A model generated the notes under the pieces. The model saw only the letters and a program-made list of their open reading frames with translations. It searched no databases and was not told where the DNA came from. A stretch of 47,910 nt of DNA. It comes from JAVWHX01 sp036639875. GTDB lineage: Bacteria; Bacillota_I; Bacilli_A; Erysipelotrichales; Coprobacillaceae. The position numbers and the translations under genes were made by a program. Shown piece by piece: positions 16,399 to 25,029 of this stretch; the first letter of the stretch is position 1; each line of letters begins with the position of its first letter. The DNA lies in NCBI GenBank assembly GCA_036639875.1, contig JAVWHX010000008.1, positions 1 through 47,910 of the forward strand, written 5' to 3'.

Positions 16399-16956
16399 AT
16401 GATTAATGTTGGAGATTTAAGACCTGGAATGACTTTTCAATATGAAGGTAATTTATTTGTTGTATTAGAATATTCTCATAATAAAACAGCACGTGCTGCT
16501 GCCAATATCAAAGTAAAGATGAAGAATATGAGAACTGGATCAACAACAGAAATTACTTTTGGAAATAGTGAAAAAGTTGCTAAGGCACACATTGAAAAAA
16601 GCAAAATGCAATATTTATATGATTCTGGAGATATGTTAGTTTTCATGGATAATGAAACTTATGAACAAATTGAAATTCCTGCTGATCACTTAAAATGGGA
16701 ATTGAATTTCTTAAAAGCTTCAGATGATGTTGAAGTAACAAGTTTTGAAGGTGAAGTTTTGGGTGTTTCATTACCTGTTAATGTCGCATTTACAATTACT
16801 GAAACTGAACCTGCTGTTAAAGGGGATACTGCTACTGGTGCTACTAAAAATGCAATTATTGAAACTGGATTCCAAATCAAAGTTCCATTATTTATTAGTG
16901 AAGGTGAAAAAGTTATCGTTAATACAGAAGATGGAAAGTATCAAGGAAGAGCGTAA
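16399..16956 (+). CDS. efp: Translation elongation factor P
   Basis: A 185-residue three-domain protein that relieves ribosome stalling at polyproline stretches. Domain I (MINVGDLRPGMTFQYEGN), the OB domains and the C-terminal signature (TGFQIKVPLFISEGEKV) are all present. The loop that normally reads PGKG, with the lysine that is modified or essential in most bacteria, here reads HNKTARAAA, placing Arg at position 32. No modification enzyme gene is adjacent. The gene has its own promoter and terminator. Confidence 0.95.
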   Translation: MINVGDLRPGMTFQYEGNLFVVLEYSHNKTARAAANIKVKMKNMRTGSTTEITFGNSEKVAKAHIEKSKMQYLYDSGDMLVFMDNETYEQIEIPADHLKWELNFLKASDDVEVTSFEGEVLGVSLPVNVAFTITETEPAVKGDTATGATKNAIIETGFQIKVPLFISEGEKVIVNTEDGKYQGRA

Positions 16957-16967
16957 GCTCTTTTTTT
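16947..16967 (+). terminator. Terminator after efp
   Basis: AAGAGC / GCTCTT with loop GTAA (containing the stop codon) and a T run. Confidence 0.8.
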
Positions 16968-16994
16968 CATATTTTTAAAGTTTTTTCATATAGT
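16967..16994 (+). promoter_or_regulatory. Sigma-E-like promoter upstream of spoIIIAH
   Basis: TCATATT (16967-16973), 13-base spacer, CATATAGT (16987-16994). This resembles the Bacillus mother-cell sigma-E pattern (ATATT then CATACAAT). Its -10 lies inside the 5' arm of the inverted repeat, so its transcript would lack that arm. Inferred by eye. Confidence 0.4.
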
Positions 16995-17023
16995 ATAGAA
17001 GAAAAAGGAGAATACTATATGAA
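16985..17023 (+). promoter_or_regulatory. 12-bp inverted repeat enclosing the spoIIIAH ribosome site and start codon
   Basis: TTCATATAGTAT (16985-16996) is perfectly complementary to ATACTATATGAA (17012-17023). The loop carries AAAAAGGAG, and ATG 17019 is inside the 3' arm. In a transcript that includes both arms the start would be masked. Confidence 0.7.
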
Positions 17024-17477
17024 CAAACAAGCTTTTACTTTTTTAACATTATTTAGTTTGATTTTGGTTTTATCAATCTATTATATTATGCTGCCACCAG
17101 TTTCTACTGATAATTCTGTTTCAAAGACTGAAAATGTTATTGTTCAACTACAAGAACAATTGGATAAAAAACGTGATGATATTATCTCTAAGAATAATCA
17201 AATCATTGCTAAGGAATCAAGTACATCGGATTCTATTAACAAAGCATTAGAAACAATCAGTGAAACAAAAAACATGGGTGAAAAAGAAAAGAAAATAGTT
17301 GATAAGATAAAAGAAATGGGATTTGCAGATGCGTTTGTAGAGATTGATAACCAAACGATTAAGGTAACAGTTCTCAAAAAAGATGCGACTCAAGCTGACG
17401 CTTCAAAAGTTATTAAGGAAGTTTTGAAGTTAAGTGGAAATGAATATCAAGTAGAAGTAAAATTTATTAGCGAATAG
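17019..17477 (+). CDS. spoIIIAH: SpoIIIAH-like sporulation protein
   Basis: A 152-residue bitopic membrane protein: an N-terminal membrane helix (about 6-26), a coiled-coil-like linker (ENVIVQLQEQLDKKRDD) and a C-terminal ring-building YscJ/FliF-like domain (GFADAFVEIDNQTIKVTVL, then KVIKEVLKLSG). In Bacillus SpoIIIAH pairs with forespore SpoIIQ to form the mother cell-forespore channel. It is shorter than the Bacillus protein, mainly in the linker. The other spoIIIA genes, which normally precede it, are absent: efp lies directly upstream. Confidence 0.85.
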   Translation: MNKQAFTFLTLFSLILVLSIYYIMLPPVSTDNSVSKTENVIVQLQEQLDKKRDDIISKNNQIIAKESSTSDSINKALETISETKNMGEKEKKIVDKIKEMGFADAFVEIDNQTIKVTVLKKDATQADASKVIKEVLKLSGNEYQVEVKFISE

Positions 17478-17479
17478 CC

Positions 17480-17508
17480 TTGTTTTTTTTACTGTTTTTA
17501 TATACAAT
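17480..17508 (+). promoter_or_regulatory. Possible promoter of the Asp23 gene
   Basis: TTGTTT (17480-17485), 17-base spacer, TACAAT (17503-17508). No terminator separates it from spoIIIAH. Confidence 0.4.
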
Positions 17509-17532
17509 ATAGTAAAGAAAAGAGGTTATATT

Positions 17533-17880
17533 ATGGCACATACTGAATACTATACTTTTGATCAAGGGTCTGTAAACGGACTTATTATGATGAACGTTCA
17601 AGTTTTTGACGAAATCACAAAGAAGACTGTTAGTGAAATAAAGAATGTTTCTTTAGATGCGTCTAAAGGGATTCAAATTCCAGGAACAAAGGCAGTTGTT
17701 TCTTGTTCTATTAAGGATAATGAAATTAGCATTAATATTCATGTACGTATTAAATATGGTGTTAATGTTTCTAAAACAACAAAAGAAATTCAAGAAAAAA
17801 TCGCTTCTGCAATTAAACAAATGACAGGTGTTAAAGTAAAACAAATTAATATTGAAGTTGACAATATTGACTTTGAATAA
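17533..17880 (+). CDS. yqhY: Asp23/Gls24 family protein (YqhY type)
   Basis: A 115-residue protein with the Asp23 pattern: an N-terminal strand region (QGSVNGLIMMNVQVFDEI), then KNVSLDASKGIQI and a C-terminal alternating segment IKYGVNVSKTTKEIQEKIASAIKQMTG split over two helices. In Bacillus yqhY lies between accC and nusB and is linked to fatty acid synthesis control; here accB and accC are missing from this place. It is a cytoplasmic protein of unclear biochemical function, followed by a terminator. Confidence 0.88.
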   Translation: MAHTEYYTFDQGSVNGLIMMNVQVFDEITKKTVSEIKNVSLDASKGIQIPGTKAVVSCSIKDNEISINIHVRIKYGVNVSKTTKEIQEKIASAIKQMTGVKVKQINIEVDNIDFE

Positions 17881-17885
17881 TGAAT

Positions 17886-17920
17886 GGTGAGAATAGTTTT
17901 TATTCTTACCTTTCTTTTGT
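17886..17920 (+). terminator. Terminator after the Asp23 gene
   Basis: GGTGAGAATA / TATTCTTACC with one G-T pair and a five-base T loop, then TTTCTTTTG. Confidence 0.7.
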
Positions 17921-17939
17921 TTATTTTTAGGAGAAATTG

Positions 17940-17948
17940 TGGTAGAAT
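17940..17948 (+). promoter_or_regulatory. Possible extended -10 promoter of the nusB operon
   Basis: TG-G-TAGAAT, 37 bases before nusB; -35 weak (TTTATT 17920-17925, 17-base spacer). Confidence 0.35.
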
Positions 17949-17985
17949 AATTGTAATTTGAAGAGTATGGAGGCATTTTGATTTT

Positions 17986-18390
17986 ATGGAAAAAACGCGT
18001 AGACAGATTGCTAGAGAAAAAGCAACAATTGCTATATATCAAAACTTATTGGTTGGTAATTCTCTGGACGAAATTATAACATTTTTAAATGAAGATGAGA
18101 CATTAAATGAGAGTCAACAATCAATGGATTTTTGTCGTTGGTTAATTGAAACAACTCTTGAAAATAAAGAATCTTATCAAGAATTGATTCAAAAACTTCT
18201 TAAGGAAAGTTGGACTTTTGAAAGACTTGGAGCTTTTGAAAAAGCTATTTTAATGGTAGGAACTTGTGAGTTATTAGAGTCGGAATTGCCTAAAACAGTT
18301 GTTATTAATGAAGCAATTATTAATGCAAAAAGATTTTGTGATGAAGATTCTTATAAGTTTATTAATGGAGTGCTAGGTCAAGTTGTTTAA
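17986..18390 (+). CDS. nusB: Transcription antitermination protein NusB
   Basis: A 134-residue all-helical protein (KTRRQIAREKATIAIYQ, then AFEKAILMVGTCELL, PKTVVINEAI and FINGVLG) that binds boxA RNA with S10 during rRNA transcription antitermination. Length matches the family. GGAGG lies 12 bases before ATG 17986, a rather long spacing. First gene of the nusB-xseA-xseB-ispA-dxs-tlyA-recN chain; overlaps xseA by eight bases. Confidence 0.94.
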   Translation: MEKTRRQIAREKATIAIYQNLLVGNSLDEIITFLNEDETLNESQQSMDFCRWLIETTLENKESYQELIQKLLKESWTFERLGAFEKAILMVGTCELLESELPKTVVINEAIINAKRFCDEDSYKFINGVLGQVV

Positions 18391-19639
18391 TGATCAGAAA
18401 TATATTAGTGTTTTTGCATTAAATAAGTATATTAAGGCAAAGATGAGTCAAGATGTTTCTTTACAGAATATTTATATAAAAGGTGAAATTTCAAATTTTA
18501 GACCACATCCAAGTGGTCATCTTTATTTCACTCTAAAAGATGAAAATTCAAGAATAAGTGCTATTATGTTTTCATCACAAGGACAAAAGCTTGATTTTCA
18601 AGTTGAAAACGGGTTACAAGTTTTCGTACATGCTACTGTTTCAGTATATGAAGTGACTGGACAATACCAGTTATATGTTCAATCTATGCAACAGGATGGT
18701 GTGGGAAATCTTTATTTGAAATATGAAGCTTTAAAGAAAAGTTTGTACAACCAAGGTTTATTTGATGATTCACATAAGAAACAAATTCCTTTGTTTCCAA
18801 AAAGTATTGCTGTTTTATCAGCAAAGCAAGGCGCCGCAGTTCAAGATGTTGTGAAGACTATAGATTTGCGTTTTCCATTTACTAAGGTTGTTATATTTCC
18901 GATACCTGTTCAAGGAAAAAATGCATATGTTGAGATTGTTGATGTTTTAAAAAGAGTTGATGAAATTGGTTTTGATACTCTTTTATTGGTTCGTGGTGGA
19001 GGTTCTATTGAGGATTTATGGAACTTTAATGAAGAGGCACTGGTTAAATGTGTTTATGATATGAAGACACCGATTATAACAGGAATAGGACATGAGACAG
19101 ATTTCACTCTTTGTGATTTTGTAAGTGATTACCGTGGTGTCACTCCAACTGCAGCAGCAATGAAGGCAACACCTGATCAATATGAATTAAGAAAAAACGC
19201 TTTAACTTTAAATAATCAACTTATATATAAAATGAATTACTTAATTGAGAAACATGAAAAACATTTGAAAAGATTAAAAGAATCTTATTATTTGAGTAAT
19301 CCAGAAGTATTGTATTCTCATGAATATTTACGCTTATCTAAACTACAAGATCAATTATCATATCAATTTCGTATGTTTGATATGAAGGTATTTAAGAGAT
19401 TAGAAAATTATCAAATATATCTTAAACAAAATATTGATTTAAGATTACAAGCACATCAATCATTATTATCTAAGAGAATAGGACAATTAGATGCTTTAAG
19501 TCCTTTAAAGGTTTTACAAAGAGGTTATACTTTGGTTTCAAAGGATAATCAACTTATCAAGAATTCTCAATCTTTAAAATCTGGTGATATGATTGATATA
19601 CAATTTAATGATGATAAAGTAAAAGCAAAAGTAGAGTAG
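18383..19639 (+). CDS. xseA: Exodeoxyribonuclease VII large subunit
   Basis: A 418-residue protein with an N-terminal OB fold (IYIKGEISNFRPHPSGHLYF), the catalytic domain motifs VRGGGSIEDLWNFNEE and PIITGIGHETDFT, a coiled-coil region and the C-terminal LSPLKVLQRGYTL segment. With XseB it degrades single-stranded DNA to oligonucleotides in repair. The start is TTG 18383, overlapping the nusB stop, which implies coupled translation. Confidence 0.95.
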   Translation: MFNDQKYISVFALNKYIKAKMSQDVSLQNIYIKGEISNFRPHPSGHLYFTLKDENSRISAIMFSSQGQKLDFQVENGLQVFVHATVSVYEVTGQYQLYVQSMQQDGVGNLYLKYEALKKSLYNQGLFDDSHKKQIPLFPKSIAVLSAKQGAAVQDVVKTIDLRFPFTKVVIFPIPVQGKNAYVEIVDVLKRVDEIGFDTLLLVRGGGSIEDLWNFNEEALVKCVYDMKTPIITGIGHETDFTLCDFVSDYRGVTPTAAAMKATPDQYELRKNALTLNNQLIYKMNYLIEKHEKHLKRLKESYYLSNPEVLYSHEYLRLSKLQDQLSYQFRMFDMKVFKRLENYQIYLKQNIDLRLQAHQSLLSKRIGQLDALSPLKVLQRGYTLVSKDNQLIKNSQSLKSGDMIDIQFNDDKVKAKVE

Positions 19640-19647
19640 GTGAAAGA

Positions 19648-19863
19648 ATGGATAAATTAACATATGAACAAGCAATTACACGTTTAGAAGAAATAGTTTC
19701 TCAATTAGAAGGAAACGAGATTTGTTTGGAGGATAGTATCGCATTATTTCAAGAAGGTATTGAGTTATCGAAATATTGTGATGATAAATTAAAGAATATT
19801 CAAAAAAAGGTTGCCCAAATTTATGAAAATGGACAACTCAAAGAATTTCAAACAGAGGAATAA
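19648..19863 (+). CDS. xseB: Exodeoxyribonuclease VII small subunit
   Basis: A 71-residue helical protein with the family pattern TYEQAITRLEEIVSQLE, then LEDSIALFQEGIELSKYCD. Several copies wrap the coiled coil of XseA. It starts eight bases after xseA and ends two bases before ispA. Confidence 0.95.
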   Translation: MDKLTYEQAITRLEEIVSQLEGNEICLEDSIALFQEGIELSKYCDDKLKNIQKKVAQIYENGQLKEFQTEE

Positions 19864-19865
19864 AT

Positions 19866-20714
19866 ATGGATCAAATGAAAATCGAAATCAATCAAAGATT
19901 AAAAGATATTTTAGAACCATTAAGTACAGGATGTGTGAAGGAAGCTATGCAATACTCCTTGTTAGCTGATGGAAAGAGAATTAGACCGATTTTATTTTTA
20001 ACAGTTTTAAGATCTTATCAATTTGATTATCATAAGTATATTGATATTGCGTGTGCAATTGAAATGATTCATACATATTCATTAATTCACGATGATTTAC
20101 CAGGGATGGATAACGATGACTTGAGACGTGGTAATCCGACTTGTCATAAACAATTTGATGAAGCAACAGCAATCTTAGCTGGCGATGCATTATTGAACCT
20201 AGCTGTAAACACAATTCTAGATATGGGATTAGATGATTGTCTTAAAGTAAAAGTTTTAAATAGGCTTTATCAAGCAAGTGGTGTTAATGGAATGATATAT
20301 GGGCAACAACAAGATATTGCGTTTGAAAATAAGAAAGCAACACTTGATGAATTGAAAGATATTCATAAACATAAGACAGGTGAATTGATTGCTGTTAGTA
20401 TGCAATTAGCGAGTTTGATTACGAATAATGATGATTATCAGTATTGGACAAATATTGGTTTTGATTTAGGACTTGCTTTTCAAATTCAAGATGATGTTTT
20501 AGACGTTGTTGGAAACCAAGAACAATTAGGAAAAAAAGTTGGTAGTGATGTTGAGAATAATAAGTCAACATATGTAACTTTGTTGGGTATTGAAAAATCA
20601 CAAGAAGAAATTCAAAGACTTTTTCAATCTTGTTATGAAAATATATATGCAATGAGAATTAATCATGGATTAATTCTAGAGATTTTATCAATGATTTTAA
20701 AAAGGGTGAGTTAA
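19866..20714 (+). CDS. ispA: Polyprenyl (farnesyl) diphosphate synthase
   Basis: A 282-residue trans-prenyltransferase that joins IPP with allylic diphosphates to make farnesyl or geranylgeranyl diphosphate, precursors of undecaprenyl and quinone chains. First Asp-rich motif DDLPGMDNDDLRRG, second motif QIQDDVLDV, plus GKRIRP and GQQQDI. The exact chain length cannot be decided by eye. It is adjacent to dxs, so the window holds two isoprenoid steps. Confidence 0.93.
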   Translation: MDQMKIEINQRLKDILEPLSTGCVKEAMQYSLLADGKRIRPILFLTVLRSYQFDYHKYIDIACAIEMIHTYSLIHDDLPGMDNDDLRRGNPTCHKQFDEATAILAGDALLNLAVNTILDMGLDDCLKVKVLNRLYQASGVNGMIYGQQQDIAFENKKATLDELKDIHKHKTGELIAVSMQLASLITNNDDYQYWTNIGFDLGLAFQIQDDVLDVVGNQEQLGKKVGSDVENNKSTYVTLLGIEKSQEEIQRLFQSCYENIYAMRINHGLILEILSMILKRVS

Positions 20715-22586
20715 ATGGAATTAGAAAAGATTAAAAATCCTGAATTTATAAAACAATTGAATATAGAAGAATTAGATGAATTGGCTTATGATATTCGTCA
20801 GTTTTTAATCGAGAATATTTCTAAAACTGGTGGACACTTTTCAAGTAATCTTGGAATTGTGGAATTAACAATGGCATTACATTATGTTTTTGATTCACCA
20901 AATGATAAAATTGTTTTCGATGTTGGTCATCAATCTTATGTACATAAGATTTTGACAGGTAGAGTTAATGATTTTTCAACATTACGAAAATATGAAGGCT
21001 TAAGTGGATTTCAAAAAAGAAAAGAAAGTGAACATGATACATGGGAAGCTGGACATTCTTCAACGGCTATTTCTGGTAGTATTGGGATGGCTGTCGCAAG
21101 AGATTTAGATCATAAGAAAGATGAAATTATATGTGTTGTTGGTGATGCTGCTATTATGAGTGGAGAATCTTTTGAGGCACTTAATCATTTAGGTTCAATT
21201 GATTCTAAAGTGATTATCGTATTAAATGATAATGATATGTCAATTTCTAAAAATGTTGGTGGGTTTAGTAATTTTTTATCTGAAGTTCGTATTTCTACGC
21301 AATATAAGAGTGCAAAACATAACTATGTTTCATTTTTGAAGAAAAGCAAAATTGGAACTCATGTTTATAAGATTACAAAGGGTATAAAAGATCGTATTAA
21401 GGAAAATGTTTTAGATGATAATATTTTTAGTCAGTTTGGTTTAGATTCTATCGGTCCTGTTGATGGACATGATTTTAATGAACTGATTAATGCTTTTACT
21501 TTAGCAAGTGAAATGAATCATAGTGTTGTTGTTCATATTCACACAACAAAAGGGAAGGGTTATCCATTGGCTGAACATGATAGAAAAGGGATTTATCATG
21601 GTGTGGCACCTTTTAATTATAAAGAAGGTGTTATAAAAAAGACATCTAGTATGAAAAGTTGGAGCGAAATCATTTCTTCTCAAGTTGAAAAAAATATGGA
21701 GAAGGATAATGAAATTGTTGTGATTACACCTGCAATGATTTCTGGTAGTTGTTTAGATCATATTTTTGAAAAGTATCCACATCGTAGTTTTGATGTAGGT
21801 ATTGCTGAAGAACATGCGATGACTTTTGCAGCTGGCTTATCAAATGCTCATAAGAAACCATATATTACAATTTATTCTTCATTTTTACAAAGGGCGTATG
21901 ATCAAATTAATCATGATATTGCAAGAATGAATTTACCTTGTCTAATTGGCGTTGATAGAGCTGGTTTGGTTGGTGCAGATGGAGAAACACATCATGGTGT
22001 ATTTGATATTGGTTTTTTATCTGCTATTCCTAATCTTGTTATAATGTCTCCTAAAAATGCTTTAGAAGCTAAAAAAATGGTAAATACTGCATTTCGTAAT
22101 AATGATGCACCTTATGTTTTAAGATTTCCTAGAGGGAATATAGAAGATGAAGATGTTAATATATCTGATTATATTAATATAGGAAAATGGGAAAAGGTTA
22201 TTGACTGTGATTCTTATATTAATATAATAACTTATGATATTAAAGTGAGTTGTGTTGAAAAGTTAATAAAAGAAAATAACTTAAAGGTTAATTTGATAAA
22301 TGCTTGTTTTATTAAACCGATGGATTTTGAAATGTTAGATGAAATATATAATAAAAATCAACAGATAATTGTATATGAAACTGATATGAAAGTTGGTTCT
22401 TTAGGAAGTTTGATAGCCCATTATTATTCTATCAATCATATGGATATGGATATTACATATTTAGGGATAGAAGATCACTATACACCTCAAGGTGATGTAG
22501 AGACGCTATTAAAACATGAAAATATAAGTTTGGATGATTTATTGAAGGTTATAAAGGAGAAAATCAATGAAGAAGGAAAGAGTTGA
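20715..22586 (+). CDS. dxs: 1-deoxy-D-xylulose-5-phosphate synthase
   Basis: A 623-residue thiamine-diphosphate enzyme that condenses pyruvate and glyceraldehyde-3-P, the first step of the MEP isoprenoid pathway. Seen are GHSSTAISGSIGMA, the ThDP motif region VGDAAIMSGESFEALNHLG with LNDNDMSIS (the usual GDG reads GDA), DVGIAEEHAMTFAAGL with the catalytic Glu, and DRAGLVGADGETHHG. It follows ispA directly and overlaps tlyA by 20 bases. Confidence 0.96.
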   Translation: MELEKIKNPEFIKQLNIEELDELAYDIRQFLIENISKTGGHFSSNLGIVELTMALHYVFDSPNDKIVFDVGHQSYVHKILTGRVNDFSTLRKYEGLSGFQKRKESEHDTWEAGHSSTAISGSIGMAVARDLDHKKDEIICVVGDAAIMSGESFEALNHLGSIDSKVIIVLNDNDMSISKNVGGFSNFLSEVRISTQYKSAKHNYVSFLKKSKIGTHVYKITKGIKDRIKENVLDDNIFSQFGLDSIGPVDGHDFNELINAFTLASEMNHSVVVHIHTTKGKGYPLAEHDRKGIYHGVAPFNYKEGVIKKTSSMKSWSEIISSQVEKNMEKDNEIVVITPAMISGSCLDHIFEKYPHRSFDVGIAEEHAMTFAAGLSNAHKKPYITIYSSFLQRAYDQINHDIARMNLPCLIGVDRAGLVGADGETHHGVFDIGFLSAIPNLVIMSPKNALEAKKMVNTAFRNNDAPYVLRFPRGNIEDEDVNISDYINIGKWEKVIDCDSYINIITYDIKVSCVEKLIKENNLKVNLINACFIKPMDFEMLDEIYNKNQQIIVYETDMKVGSLGSLIAHYYSINHMDMDITYLGIEDHYTPQGDVETLLKHENISLDDLLKVIKEKINEEGKS

Positions 22587-23370
22587 TGTTCTTTGTGTAG
22601 AACAAGGGTTGTTTGATTCGAGAGAAAAAGCAAAACGTGCTATTATGGCAGGTATTGTGAGAGATGATTATGATTATATTGATAAACCAGGAACAAAAAT
22701 TTCTATTGATTCTCATTTGTATGTCAAAGGTGAAAAACTTGCTTATGTTTCTAGAGGTGGTTTAAAACTTGAGAAGGCTATTCATGAGTTTAAACTTGAT
22801 ATTAAAGGTCGTATAATGCTTGATATTGGCTCTTCTACAGGTGGTTTTACTGATTGTGGATTACAGAATGGGGTAAAGGAAGTTTACGCTTTAGATGTGG
22901 GTACAAATCAATTGGTGTGGTCGCTTAGGAATGATGATAGAGTTCATGTGATGGAAAAAACAAATTTTAGATATGCTACTTTGGATATGTTTCAATTTGG
23001 GCAACCTGAATTTGTATCGATTGATGTTTCTTTTATTTCTTTGAAACATATTTTTCCTCCATTAGCTTCTATTTTAAAAAGTGATGGTTATATTGTTGCT
23101 TTGATTAAACCTCAATTTGAAGCTGGAAGAGATGATGTAGGAAAACATGGAATAGTTAGTCAAAAGGATGTTCATGTAAGAGTTATTCATGAAGTTATTG
23201 AATATGCTCATACACATCAAATGAGTATAAGAGGATTGACTTATTCTCCAATTACTGGAGGAACTGGTAATATTGAATTTTTGGGTTGTTTTCAAAATAA
23301 GATAAATAATGATGAAGATATTGATATTCAAGCTGTAGTTGATGAATCTCATCTTCATTTTAAAGGTTAG
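22567..23370 (+). CDS. tlyA: TlyA family rRNA (2'-O) methyltransferase / hemolysin-like
   Basis: A 267-residue protein with an N-terminal S4 domain (RVDVLCVEQGLFDSREKAKR) and an FtsJ-like SAM methyltransferase domain (MLDIGSSTGGFTDCGLQNG, ALDVGTNQL, FVSIDVSFISL, ALIKPQFEAGR). TlyA enzymes methylate cytidine 2'-OH in rRNA; Bacillus calls the orthologue YqxC. It starts inside dxs behind AAAGGAG. In Bacillus the next gene is the arginine repressor; here recN follows after eight bases. Confidence 0.93.
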   Translation: MKKERVDVLCVEQGLFDSREKAKRAIMAGIVRDDYDYIDKPGTKISIDSHLYVKGEKLAYVSRGGLKLEKAIHEFKLDIKGRIMLDIGSSTGGFTDCGLQNGVKEVYALDVGTNQLVWSLRNDDRVHVMEKTNFRYATLDMFQFGQPEFVSIDVSFISLKHIFPPLASILKSDGYIVALIKPQFEAGRDDVGKHGIVSQKDVHVRVIHEVIEYAHTHQMSIRGLTYSPITGGTGNIEFLGCFQNKINNDEDIDIQAVVDESHLHFKG

Positions 23371-23378
23371 GTGATAAT

Positions 23379-25028
23379 ATGCTTAAGAGTTTATATGTAT
23401 CTTCATTTGTTATTATTGATAAAATGAGAGTTGATTTTGAAAATGGTATGAGTGTTATGACTGGTGAAACAGGTGCTGGTAAATCGATTGTTATTGATGC
23501 CTTGGGACAATTGTGTGGAAACAGGTCATCTACTTCATTAATCAAAAAAAATTGTTCTAAAGCGATAATTGAGGGTGTTTTTGATGTTGAAATCACACCT
23601 GCGATTACTCAGTTATGTGAAGAATTACATATTGATGTAGATGAACAATTTGTTATTAGTAAAGAAATTTTAGATTCTGGAAAAAGTAATATCAAAATCA
23701 ATTATCAAAATGCTTCTAATAATGCTTTAAAATTATTGATACCTCATTTTATAGATATCCATTCACAATTTGAGACACAAAAATTATTTGAAGAAAAGAA
23801 TCATATTCTTTTGCTTGATCAATTTTCAAAAAAAGATCTTTATCAACTTTTAAATAGTTATCATGATACATATTCTTTATATAAAGAAGCGATAGCTAAG
23901 CTTAAAAAAACAAAAGAAGAAGATATGAGTGATGAGCAATTAGAGTTTTTAGAAAGTCAATTGAATGAAATCGATGAATTGACATATACTGATAATGATA
24001 TTGAAGAATTTGAAGAAGAATTAAAAGTTTTACAAAACTTTGAAAAAATGAGTGATGATATTCAAGCATTTGATACTCTTATGAATTCTTCTCAAGGATC
24101 ATTGCCTATTTTCAAAAATGCTCTTAGTCATCTTCACAATCTTAGTCAGTATGAACAGTTTGAAGAACATTACAATAACTTATATGATCAATATTATAAT
24201 GTTATGGATGGATTTGAAAATGTTATGGATATATACAGAGGTTTTCAATTTGATGAGTATAGATTTAATGAATTACAAGAAACGTTATATAAAGTTAATC
24301 GTTTGAAAAGAAAATATGGTTTTACTATGACTGCTATTGCTGAATTTAGAGATGAGATTAGCGAAAAAATAAATGCTATTAAGAATCGCGAGGAAGTTAT
24401 TGAACAATTAGAGAAAGAAGTTCAACAACGAAAAGATGAAGCTTATAGCATTGCAAGTGAAATTCATATTGTTCGAAATAGATATGCTGGAGATTTTGAA
24501 ATACGAATTCAAAAGGAATTAAATGATTTGTATCTTGAAAAAGCTATATTTAAAGTAAAATTTGAAGAGGTCGAACTTAATCAAAATGGATTTGATAAGA
24601 TATCATTTATGGTATCTATAAATAAAGGTCAAGATTTAACATTATTAACAGAAAGTGCAAGTGGAGGAGAAATTTCTAGAATTATGCTTGCTATTAAGAC
24701 AATTATTTTAGAATATAGTTCTATTGATACAATTATATTCGATGAAGTTGATACAGGAGTAAGTGGTAAAGTTGCAACAAGTATTGGAGAGAAAATGTCA
24801 GCTTTAGCAAAAAAGAAACAAGTTATTTGTATCACTCATTTACCACAAGTTGCAAGCTTAGCTACACATCATTTCTGTATTGAGAAAGAAATTAATGATC
24901 ATGAAACATTAACATCTGTTCGTTTATTAAATAATGAACAAAGAATTCAAGAAATTGCTAAAATGCTTTCTGGTGAACGTATTACTCAAGAAGCTATAGA
25001 AAATGCAAAACAATTATTAAATGTATAA
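23379..25028 (+). CDS. recN: DNA repair protein RecN
   Basis: A 549-residue SMC-like ATPase acting early in double-strand-break repair. Walker A is GETGAGKS near residue 30, two coiled-coil arms occupy the middle (about 160-360), and the C-terminal half has the ABC signature SASGGEISRIMLAI, Walker B TIIFDEVDTGVSG and the D-loop/His region CITHLPQVASLA. AGGTGAT precedes ATG 23379. It is the last gene of the nusB chain; spoIVB begins 62 bases downstream. Confidence 0.96.
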   Translation: MLKSLYVSSFVIIDKMRVDFENGMSVMTGETGAGKSIVIDALGQLCGNRSSTSLIKKNCSKAIIEGVFDVEITPAITQLCEELHIDVDEQFVISKEILDSGKSNIKINYQNASNNALKLLIPHFIDIHSQFETQKLFEEKNHILLLDQFSKKDLYQLLNSYHDTYSLYKEAIAKLKKTKEEDMSDEQLEFLESQLNEIDELTYTDNDIEEFEEELKVLQNFEKMSDDIQAFDTLMNSSQGSLPIFKNALSHLHNLSQYEQFEEHYNNLYDQYYNVMDGFENVMDIYRGFQFDEYRFNELQETLYKVNRLKRKYGFTMTAIAEFRDEISEKINAIKNREEVIEQLEKEVQQRKDEAYSIASEIHIVRNRYAGDFEIRIQKELNDLYLEKAIFKVKFEEVELNQNGFDKISFMVSINKGQDLTLLTESASGGEISRIMLAIKTIILEYSSIDTIIFDEVDTGVSGKVATSIGEKMSALAKKKQVICITHLPQVASLATHHFCIEKEINDHETLTSVRLLNNEQRIQEIAKMLSGERITQEAIENAKQLLNV

Positions 25029-25029
25029 T

